A DNA stretch of 18,028 nucleotides from positions 1-18,028 of the forward strand of contig JAJRPH010000485.1 in assembly GCA_024280875.1 (NCBI GenBank), in the 5' to 3' direction. Shown here piece by piece: positions 1 through 5,270 of the stretch (positions are counted from its first letter, which is position 1; each line of letters opens with the position of its first letter). The notes under the pieces were generated by a model. It was not told where the DNA came from. It made no database searches and saw nothing but the letters and a program-made list of their open reading frames with translations. Made by a program: the position numbers and the translations under genes. Source of the stretch: Deltaproteobacteria bacterium (lineage in GTDB: Bacteria; Desulfobacterota; Desulfobacteria; Desulfobacterales; Desulfosalsimonadaceae).

Positions 1-133
1 GTTAGTATTATCAGGCGGTAGCACACTTTCAATCAAAAGTCTAGATATTTTTAATGTTTTTAAGTAGTTATATGGATCCCTCAAAATGCATTGGTCGAAA
101 ATTATTTTTCATGTTATCAAAAGTCAAATGCGG

Positions 134-295
134 TTACCCTGGGATGACCCTGTGAAAAGTGGTTTCAGGATGAATGACATTTTTTTCCCGCTTTACCAGT
201 TTAAGCGCATCTGTTTTACAATCCAAAGCACAGACACCACAGCCCACACAGATGGACAGTCTTGTATAAATATCTTTGGTAACAAGGTGTCCCAT
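134..295 (-). CDS. Short 4Fe-4S ferredoxin-like protein, probably an internally deleted remnant
   Basis: A 53-residue protein starting at the ATG whose complement is 293-295, behind a strong ribosome site (AAGGAG, 6 nt spacer), 27 nt after the stop of the GntR-family gene. Seen: one CxxCxxCxxxC motif (C16, C19, C22, C26), which would bind one 4Fe-4S cluster. From memory, larger Desulfobacterota ferredoxin-like proteins begin with a GHL..KD.Y segment and end with a SIC.GCGVC...C segment followed by HPETTF.RVI. Here both ends are present but the several hundred residues between them are missing, and a stop follows HRVIPG. Inference: an in-frame internal deletion product that may still be translated with the regulator gene upstream. 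It could be a genuine small ferredoxin or a dying gene. The function is unknown. Confidence 0.6.
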   Translation of the reverse strand: MGHLVTKDIYTRLSICVGCGVCALDCKTDALKLVKREKNVIHPETTFHRVIPG

Positions 296-322
296 TTTGA
301 TCTCCTTATAAATTAATATGTT

Positions 323-1021
323 TTAGGCCACTGATGCCCTGGTTAATTCCGTACTTCCTTTTACAGATTTTTTGTTCAGGATTTTTAAGGCAACCGCCTT
401 CTCATTCTGAGCATAATCACGGATGGTCTGAGAGGCCATCTCCGATTTCCCATCTTCGATATACCGGGTGGTAAGCTGAAAAAATTTAACGTTTTTAATC
501 AAATCTTCAGCGCGAAAGGAAAGCGATGCAAATTGAACCCGGCGATTGCTTGGCCACAGGTCAATCAGCATTTGTTCAAGCAAAGGGTTTTTGGTACCCG
601 CCAGCCCAGCTAATGCGTATTCGAAGATACCATTGAAATATCCGGTAATATCCCCTTTTTCAGCACTTTGTTCGATTTTTTTCAGTGCGTCATGCAACAT
701 GAGAAGATCCTCTTTGCTGCAATTCTCAACGAATTTTCGGGCGGTAAGAGCATACAGTTCCTCCAGAATATCGTAAAGACATTCGATATAAGATGGAGAC
801 ATTTCAGTTACTTTAGCACCACGACGCGGTATCAGCTCTACCAGACCGTTTTTTTCAAGGATGCGCAGCGCTTCACGGATCGGACTCCTGCTGACGCCCA
901 ACTCTTCTGCTATTCTGGCCTCAAGAACCCTTTCGCCGGGTTTTAACTCCAGTTGAATAATTTTTTCACCCACATAAAGGGCAATCTGCTCGGCCAGGTT
1001 TTCCGATGCTTTAAAAGCCAT
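323..1021 (-). CDS. GntR-family transcriptional regulator, FadR/FCD subfamily
   Basis: A 232-residue DNA-binding regulator. Residues about 8-72 form the GntR winged helix-turn-helix; the recognition helix is about S44-L55 (SRSPIREALRIL) and the wing carries PRRGAKV. Residues about 78-215 are an all-helical FCD-type ligand domain. By eye, the three histidines that hold the metal in most FCD domains are replaced (E134 where the FH motif should be, F181, Y203), so ligand sensing is probably not metal-dependent in the usual way. The start is ATG with AAGGA 6 nt upstream. It is cotranscribed with the small iron-sulfur gene downstream. A palindrome overlapping its own promoter (1128-1153) suggests autorepression. 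Family assignment is firm; the ligand and target genes are unknown. Confidence 0.93.
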   Translation of the reverse strand: MAFKASENLAEQIALYVGEKIIQLELKPGERVLEARIAEELGVSRSPIREALRILEKNGLVELIPRRGAKVTEMSPSYIECLYDILEELYALTARKFVENCSKEDLLMLHDALKKIEQSAEKGDITGYFNGIFEYALAGLAGTKNPLLEQMLIDLWPSNRRVQFASLSFRAEDLIKNVKFFQLTTRYIEDGKSEMASQTIRDYAQNEKAVALKILNKKSVKGSTELTRASVA

Positions 1022-1127
1022 TTACATTCCTTTTCAATTGCCCGTCTCCTGAAACCAAATAACGAGAGATCTATAAACCCCGTTAATTATCGGTTGAAAG
1101 ATTCGGTGGGAGAAAACAATTTTTCAA

Positions 1128-1153
1128 ATTGTACATTGTCGACAATCTACAAT
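1128..1153. promoter_or_regulatory. Palindromic operator, probably for the adjacent GntR-family regulator
   Basis: The core ATTGTCGACAAT (1135-1146) is a perfect 12-bp palindrome. Its flanks, ATTGTA (1128-1133) and TACAAT (1148-1153), are also perfectly complementary, giving a 26-bp inverted repeat with a single mismatched pair (1134/1147). TTGT..ACAA-type palindromes are typical sites for FadR/FCD-type GntR regulators. The repeat covers the -10 element and likely start point of the regulator gene, the usual arrangement for self-repression. Confidence 0.7.
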
Positions 1154-1173
1154 ATTTTATTATTGCCTGTCAA
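1144..1173 (-). promoter_or_regulatory. Sigma-70-type promoter of the GntR regulator gene
   Basis: Read on the minus strand, a perfect TTGACA -35 box (1173-1168) is followed after 18 nt by TAGATT (1149-1144, 4 of 6 matches to TATAAT). This would place the transcript start near 1137, leaving a leader of about 115 nt before the regulator ATG at 1021. The -10 box lies inside the palindromic operator. Confidence 0.55.
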
Positions 1174-1306
1174 GATCAAATTAAATGGCGTTAACAAATG
1201 AGGCTTTGGACAGGTTGCGTTCTGAAAAAGTACGCTTACGATGATCAAGTCGTAGTTCAAATGATTATCAACTTTGATATCCGGGCGAATTGAACAAGCG
1301 ATCATG

Positions 1307-1456
1307 ATGAGAAGAAAAGAAAAAGAGATCACAGAAATATCTGAAATCAATGCCGAAATTCATAAAGCGCTTTGCCGGCAAAGCGAAAAAAAGCTTATGG
1401 AAATAGCAGCTGATGCCATTAAGGAACCAGGCGCTGCAAAGAGATATAAAAAATAA
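1307..1456 (+). pseudogene. Possible remnant of a PPOX/NimA-like flavin-binding protein gene
   Basis: An open frame on the plus strand encodes a very charged 49-residue peptide starting MMRRKEKEITEISEI when read from the preceding ATG at 1304. The first ~20 residues resemble, from memory, the N-terminus of pyridoxamine 5'-phosphate oxidase-related (NimA-like) proteins, which often begin MRRK.(R/K)EI.. EI. After about residue 24 the resemblance stops, exactly where an 18-bp perfect palindrome (1368-1385) sits, and the family core is absent. No convincing ribosome site precedes the ATGs. It lies convergent to rplQ and divergent from the regulator gene. It may be a decayed fragment, a small unrelated gene, or chance. 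Confidence 0.3.
1368..1385. repeat. Perfect 18-bp palindrome
   Basis: CGCTTTGCCGGCAAAGCG reads identically on both strands. It overlaps a second 10-bp palindrome, AAAGCGCTTT (1364-1373). It is followed by A7 on the plus strand rather than a T-tract, so it does not look like a plus-strand terminator. The role is unknown. Confidence 0.6.
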
Positions 1457-1518
1457 ATAAAAAATTCCGGAATGTTTGGGCAGTTGAGGACCCCATGTGC
1501 GTATAAGCTAAAAATAAA

Positions 1519-1573
1519 AAAAGCCTTGCCCGTTGGGTTATCAAAATGGGGGGGGGTGGTGGGCAAGGCTTTT
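1519..1573 (-). terminator. Intrinsic terminator with a 29-nt loop containing a C9 tract
   Basis: The arms 1519-1531 and 1561-1573 (AAAAGCCTTGCCC and its exact complement) form a perfect 13-bp stem. In the leftward transcript the stem is followed by a U-rich run (complement of 1510-1522). It lies about 50 nt past the rplQ stop and is the second of two tandem hairpins closing the cluster. The loop is unusually long and includes nine consecutive C residues in the RNA (G9 at 1548-1556 on the plus strand). Confidence 0.85.
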
Positions 1574-1582
1574 AATTAAAAA

Positions 1583-1599
1583 CCGATAAATTTTATCGG
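1583..1599. terminator. First hairpin after rplQ, possibly bidirectional terminator
   Basis: CCGATA (1583-1588) and TATCGG (1594-1599) pair with a 5-nt AT loop. On the minus strand the stem is followed by TTTTT (1582-1578), and on the plus strand by CATTTTTT (1600-1607). It is only 25 nt past the rplQ stop. The stem is short, so it probably works together with the stronger hairpin at 1519-1573. Confidence 0.55.
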
Positions 1600-1623
1600 C
1601 ATTTTTTACATAATATAATGTGC

Positions 1624-2058
1624 TTATTCTTCAGTTTTCTGAGGCTTCTTTTCCGCCTTGGCAGCCTTCTTGTCGACCTTGTCTGCTTTCTCGGATTCAA
1701 CAGGTTTTCCGGTTAATTCAACCATGGACATCGTTGCCGCATCACCCTTGCGAAGACCAATCTTAACTAAACGAGTGTATCCGCCGGCTTTACTGCCGAA
1801 TCGTTGCTGCACATCATTGAACAGCTTGTGAACAACACTCTTTTCACGAATTATCGCCATTGCTTGTCTTCGGGCATGCAGGTCGCCACGCTTTGCTAAA
1901 GTAATCAACTGGTCGGCCCAGCGTCGGAGTTCCTTTGCTTTTGCATCTGTGGTTTGAATTCGATCGTATTTAAAAAGTGATGTCACCATATTTCGGAACA
2001 TGGCGCTTCTATGACTGCTGGTTCTATTTAATTTAACTCCGCTCTTCATGTGTCTCAT
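1624..2058 (-). CDS. rplQ: 50S ribosomal protein L17
   Basis: L17 lines the polypeptide exit tunnel side of the large subunit. The 144-residue product starts with the family signature MRH.KSG.KLNR and carries the conserved SLF...RI.TT.AKAKELRR.AD..IT block at about residues 27-54. After the core ends near residue 115, the tail is a low-complexity K/E/A-rich extension (about 117-144), longer than the E. coli protein (127 residues); such tails vary between phyla. It begins 6 nt after the rpoA stop, with AGGGG overlapping the end of rpoA as ribosome site. It is the last gene of the cluster, followed by two hairpins. Confidence 0.98.
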   Translation of the reverse strand: MRHMKSGVKLNRTSSHRSAMFRNMVTSLFKYDRIQTTDAKAKELRRWADQLITLAKRGDLHARRQAMAIIREKSVVHKLFNDVQQRFGSKAGGYTRLVKIGLRKGDAATMSMVELTGKPVESEKADKVDKKAAKAEKKPQKTEE

Positions 2059-2064
2059 AAAGCG

Positions 2065-3090
2065 TTATTCCCCTTGATCTGTATCATCGTCTTCAGGGGG
2101 CTCAAATGAATCAATATTCATACCCAGAGATAGCCCTAGTTCAGACAACAGTTCCTTAATTTCATTTAATGATTTTCTGCCAAAATTCTTGGTTTTAAGC
2201 ATTTCAGCTTCCGTACGGTTCACCAGCTGGTAAATCTTGGTGATATTGGCATTACGCAAGCAATTGGCACTTCTGACAGAAAGTTCAAGCTCATCGACAT
2301 CAAGATATAAATTTTCATTATGCCTCGGTTTCGAATCATCAGGGATTTTCTCTGACAATTCAGGTTCGAGATCTTCATCAAAATTTATAAAAACATTCAT
2401 TTGTTCTTTTAATATTTTAGCACCAAAGGCAACCGTATCCTCTGGGGAAACTGATCCATCCGTCCAGACCTCCATGGTCAGTTTATCATAATCTGTTTTT
2501 TGACCCACCCGGGCATTGCTGATGCGGTAGTTCACCCGTTTAATGGGTGAAAAAACGGAATCTATCGCAATAGTTCCAACCGGCGCTTCAGGATCTTTAT
2601 TTAATTCAGCCATGGCGTACCCTTTGCTGGCCTTCACCGTCATTTCAACTCTGAATTTGGCATCAGCGGAAAGCGTAGCAATGTGCTGATCCGGATTCAT
2701 AATTTCAACTTTTCCGTCACCATTGATAATATCGGCGGCTGTAATAATACGCTCGCCAGACGCATCAATTTCTATCATTTTCGGCTCAGAATCTTCCATT
2801 TTGACACGAACATTTTTCAAATTCAGAATAATTTCTGAAATATCTTCTAAAACACCAGGGATTGTCGAAAATTCATGCATCACGCCATCGAATTTAACTG
2901 ATACTATGGCTGAGCCGCAAATTGAAGAAAGTATAATTCGTCGTAATGAATTACCGATAGTGATGCCAAAGCCGCGTTCCAGCGGTTCCCAGACAAATTT
3001 CCCATATGTAGGGGTCTGGCTGGCGATCTGAACCTTTTCAGGTTTGATGATTTCGCGCCAGTTCATAAATGTAATTTCATTCAATGACAT
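2065..3090 (-). CDS. rpoA: DNA-directed RNA polymerase alpha subunit
   Basis: RpoA dimerises to nucleate RNA polymerase assembly and its C-terminal domain contacts UP elements and activators. The 341-residue protein has the N-terminal assembly domain (about 10-240, with ERGFG.T.GNSLRR near residue 38), a flexible linker, and the C-terminal domain (about 263-325). The DNA-binding residues equivalent to E. coli R265, N268 and C269 are present as R273, N276 and C277 in VRSANC; K306 lies in FGRKS. The tail (330-341) is strongly acidic. The start is ATG with GGAG 7 nt upstream. The gap from rpsD is 118 nt, among the largest in the cluster, so an internal promoter or a processing site there is possible. 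Confidence 0.99.
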   Translation of the reverse strand: MSLNEITFMNWREIIKPEKVQIASQTPTYGKFVWEPLERGFGITIGNSLRRIILSSICGSAIVSVKFDGVMHEFSTIPGVLEDISEIILNLKNVRVKMEDSEPKMIEIDASGERIITAADIINGDGKVEIMNPDQHIATLSADAKFRVEMTVKASKGYAMAELNKDPEAPVGTIAIDSVFSPIKRVNYRISNARVGQKTDYDKLTMEVWTDGSVSPEDTVAFGAKILKEQMNVFINFDEDLEPELSEKIPDDSKPRHNENLYLDVDELELSVRSANCLRNANITKIYQLVNRTEAEMLKTKNFGRKSLNEIKELLSELGLSLGMNIDSFEPPEDDDTDQGE

Positions 3091-3208
3091 GTGATATCTC
3101 CAAATTTGTTAATATGCCCGATTTGTCCGATACGGCTACCGCAGGAAAGTCTTCTATGATTTATAGCCGGAATCGTAGAAAATAAATGTGTAGCTACGGC
3201 AGATCGAA

Positions 3209-3838
3209 TTATCTGGAATAAAGCTCTACTATCTGATTTTCCTGAATCGGCATTGTTATATCTTCTCGTGCCGGAACACCTTTAACCATGCCTTTGAAGT
3301 TTTCTTTTTCAAGCTCTAACCATTGAGGCATACTTCTTCGAACAACAGCTTCAAGAGAATCGGTAATGACCTGCATTGTTCTGCTTTTTTCACGGATTTC
3401 AACGACATCATCGGTTTTAATCTGATATGAAGGGATGTTTACCTTTTTCCCATTAATCAAAAAATGACCGTGACGTACCAGTTGACGCGCCTGGGGCCGT
3501 GAATTAGCGAAACCAAGTCGAAATACGACATTGTCAAGTCGTTGTTCAAGCATCATCAGTAAGTTGGTACCGGTGATCCCTTTTTTATTGTCTGCCTTTA
3601 CAAAAGTCAGCTTAAACTGTTTTTCAGAAAGACAATAACTGCGTTTCACTTTCTGTTTTTCACGAAGCTGCTGGCCATAATTGGAAATCTTTCCCCCACG
3701 ACGCTGTCCATGCTGTCCTGGTGGGTAACTTCGTCGGTCAAACGCACACTTATCCGAATAGCAGCGATCGCCTTTCAAATATAATTTTAAATTCTCCCGT
3801 CGGCAAAACCGACAAACAGATCCTGTATATCGTGACAA
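3209..3838 (-). CDS. rpsD: 30S ribosomal protein S4, zinc-binding form (UUG start)
   Basis: S4 is a primary 16S rRNA-binding protein that starts assembly of the 30S body, and in E. coli it is also the translational repressor of the alpha operon. The 209-residue protein has four N-terminal cysteines (C9, C12, C26, C31) forming the zinc-type site missing from E. coli S4, and a C-terminal S4 RNA-binding domain (about 97-160, QRLDNVVFRLGFA.SR.QARQLV.HGH). The initiation codon is TTG (complement of 3836-3838), set by the conserved MSRYTG N-terminus and by GGAGG 5 nt upstream; no in-frame ATG or GTG fits. It is separated from both neighbours by about 118 nt. Confidence 0.98.
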   Translation of the reverse strand: MSRYTGSVCRFCRRENLKLYLKGDRCYSDKCAFDRRSYPPGQHGQRRGGKISNYGQQLREKQKVKRSYCLSEKQFKLTFVKADNKKGITGTNLLMMLEQRLDNVVFRLGFANSRPQARQLVRHGHFLINGKKVNIPSYQIKTDDVVEIREKSRTMQVITDSLEAVVRRSMPQWLELEKENFKGMVKGVPAREDITMPIQENQIVELYSR

Positions 3839-3852
3839 ATTTTCCTCCCCTT

Positions 3853-3897
3853 ATAAACTAATTCTCGTAACAGCTTTTTAAATCAGGTTAAGTTTAT
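3853..3897 (-). promoter_or_regulatory. Candidate hairpin directly upstream of the rpsD ribosome site
   Basis: In the 119-nt rpsK-rpsD gap, transcript segment ATAAACTTAA (complement of 3888-3897) can pair with TTAGTTTAT (complement of 3853-3861), nine pairs with one bulged U, ending just before the AAGGGGAGG ribosome site. It could be a control element for S4 synthesis, but the stem is AT-rich and no known S4-binding pseudoknot was recognised. Confidence 0.25.
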
Positions 3898-3957
3898 CAA
3901 GCGATGTTAAAGTATTAAATCAATAGACCCAAAGTTTTTAAACAAACGAAAAAAACA

Positions 3958-4344
3958 CTAAACCCGGCGGCGTTTTTTGGGTTTACAACCATTATGCGGG
4001 ATCGGTGTAACATCTTTTATCATCGTAACGGTAAGACCAGTGGCCTGCAATGATTTCAGCGCGGATTCACGGCCGGGACCGGGACCTTTAACATAGACTT
4101 CAACATTTCTCAAGCCATGTTCCATCGCCTTCTTAGCGGCATCCTGTGAGGCAAGCTGAGCGGCAAAAGGAGTACTCTTTCTGGACCCTTTAAATCCGTT
4201 CATTCCTGCAGTAGACCATGAAATAACATTCCCGTTTGGATCTGTTATTGTCACAATGGTATTGTTAAAAGTCGATTGAATGTGAACAACGCCGTTTAAA
4301 ATATTCTTTTTTACTTTTTTCTTCGTTTTCGTTCTTTTTGCCAT
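3958..4344 (-). CDS. rpsK: 30S ribosomal protein S11
   Basis: S11 sits on the 30S platform near the mRNA exit and the Shine-Dalgarno helix. The 128-residue product matches the family along its length: a basic N-terminal tail (residues 1-15), HI.STFNNTI.TITD..GN at about 22-40, STPFAAQ.A, the VKGPG.GRESA loop (about 86-95), and a very basic C-terminus ending KKRRRV. The start is ATG. It lies 23 nt after rpsM, in the usual alpha-operon order rpsM-rpsK-rpsD-rpoA-rplQ. After it comes an unusually long 119-nt gap. Confidence 0.98.
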   Translation of the reverse strand: MAKRTKTKKKVKKNILNGVVHIQSTFNNTIVTITDPNGNVISWSTAGMNGFKGSRKSTPFAAQLASQDAAKKAMEHGLRNVEVYVKGPGPGRESALKSLQATGLTVTMIKDVTPIPHNGCKPKKRRRV

Positions 4345-4367
4345 TGATTCAGCCTTTATGTATTATA

Positions 4368-4751
4368 TTACTTTTTAGCGACCGCACCTTTTTTCTTTAC
4401 TGCGGTTCTTCGTGGCCCTTTACGTGTACGTGCATTTGTACTTGTCCGCTGGCCATGAACCGGCAGTCCCCTTCGATGACGAATTCCCCGGTAACATCCC
4501 AAATCCATCAATCGTTTGATATTCATGGATATCTCAGTCCGGAGTTCCCCTTCCACACGAACCCCATCATCAATAACCTTACGGATCTGATTGACCTCGC
4601 CGTCTGACAGGTCATCCGTTTTAACACTTTCATCAATACCCAGCTTAGCAAGTATAGTTTGAGATGTGGACAGCCCAACACCATAAATATATGTTAAGCC
4701 AATTACTATACGTTTACCTTTCGGTAAATCAACGCCCGCGATTCTTGCCAA
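4368..4751 (-). CDS. rpsM: 30S ribosomal protein S13 (UUG start)
   Basis: S13 is in the 30S head and contacts the P-site tRNA and bridge B1 to the large subunit. The 127-residue protein has the invariant MARIAGVDLP start, the helix-two-turn-helix body (GIG-type GVGLS...IL.K.GI), the RGIRHRRGLPVHGQRT.TNARTRKG signature (about 91-114), and a lysine-rich tail. Its initiation codon is TTG (complement of 4749-4751) with AAGGAGG 6 nt upstream; conservation of the first residues leaves no doubt about this start. It follows rpmJ by 24 nt and is the first classical alpha-operon gene. Confidence 0.98.
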   Translation of the reverse strand: MARIAGVDLPKGKRIVIGLTYIYGVGLSTSQTILAKLGIDESVKTDDLSDGEVNQIRKVIDDGVRVEGELRTEISMNIKRLMDLGCYRGIRHRRGLPVHGQRTSTNARTRKGPRRTAVKKKGAVAKK

Positions 4752-4775
4752 TGTCTGCCTCCTTGTATACGATAT

Positions 4776-4889
4776 CTATCCTTGACGCTGTTTATGCCGT
4801 TTGTTGACACATATGACACGTACAATGCCTTTTCTCTTAATAATTTTGCAATTCCGACATCTCTTTTTAACGGATGCACTTACCTTCAT
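4776..4889 (-). CDS. rpmJ: 50S ribosomal protein L36, zinc-binding form
   Basis: The smallest large-subunit protein (37 residues), too short to stand out in ORF scans. Translation from the ATG at 4889-4887 gives MKVSASVKKRCRNCKIIKR, continuing through VRVICVN.RHKQRQG to a stop at 4776. The zinc-ribbon ligands C11, C14, C27 and H32 are all present, so this is the zinc-containing (C+) type. It lies between infA and rpsM, the common position in bacteria. A GAGGTGG stretch precedes the start. Confidence 0.97.
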   Translation of the reverse strand: MKVSASVKKRCRNCKIIKRKGIVRVICVNKRHKQRQG

Positions 4890-4958
4890 CACACCACCTC
4901 AAACCTATTTTCTATCAATCAGATTATCAGATAATAATATCTATAGACCCAAGAACTG

Positions 4959-5177
4959 CTACTTAGATCGATATGTAATTCTTCCCCGTGTAAGATCATA
5001 TGGGGACAATTCTACCGTAACCGAGTCTCCGGGCAAAATTTTAATAAAATGCATTCGCATTTTACCCGATATATGAGCGAGAACCTGATGCTCGTTTTCA
5101 AGTACTACTTTAAACATAGCATTAGGCAACGTTTCAAGTACTGTTCCCTGAACCGTAATCGGTTCTTCTTTTGCCAT
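4959..5177 (-). CDS. infA: Translation initiation factor IF-1
   Basis: IF-1 binds the 30S A site during initiation and helps IF-2 and IF-3. The 72-residue length is exactly typical. The single OB fold is recognisable from V.GTV.E.LPNAMF.V.LEN.H.VLAHISGKMR (about 9-41) and the LSPYDLTRGRITYR C-terminal strand. The start is ATG behind GGGAG. The gene follows secY after a very AT-rich 93-nt gap; adk and map, which often lie between secY and infA, are absent. It could be transcribed partly from a promoter in that gap. Confidence 0.98.
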   Translation of the reverse strand: MAKEEPITVQGTVLETLPNAMFKVVLENEHQVLAHISGKMRMHFIKILPGDSVTVELSPYDLTRGRITYRSK

Positions 5178-5270
5178 TGATGATCTCCCGTTTACAGATT
5201 AAAAAAAACTTAATTAGAGATTAAACAAATTATTAAAATTAAATAAAATATTAGATAAATTTAAATATTA
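5178..5270 (-). promoter_or_regulatory. AT-rich secY-infA spacer, possible internal promoter
   Basis: This 93-nt gap is nearly free of G and C apart from the infA ribosome site and a few scattered bases. Such composition in a tightly packed r-protein cluster is typical of a promoter region or a scar from gene loss (adk/map). No -35/-10 pair with good spacing stands out, and no strong hairpin was found. Confidence 0.3.

Noticed and set aside
86..316. Plus-strand 76-residue open frame at the left end
   Set aside because: It is antisense to the iron-sulfur gene, which has a proper ribosome site and a cysteine motif; the plus-strand product shows no family features.
1198..1293. 31-residue plus-strand frame starting at ATG 1198, divergent from the regulator
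   Set aside because: No ribosome site, no recognisable sequence features, and no good plus-strand promoter with standard spacing.
1147..1350. Minus-strand 67-residue hydrophobic frame upstream of the regulator
   Set aside because: It would overlap the regulator promoter and operator, and it has no ribosome site or recognised motif.
3128..3205. Repeated GCTAC(C/G)GCAG segments in the rpsD-rpoA gap
   Set aside because: Only two imperfect 10-nt direct repeats that do not form a convincing fold; could easily be chance.
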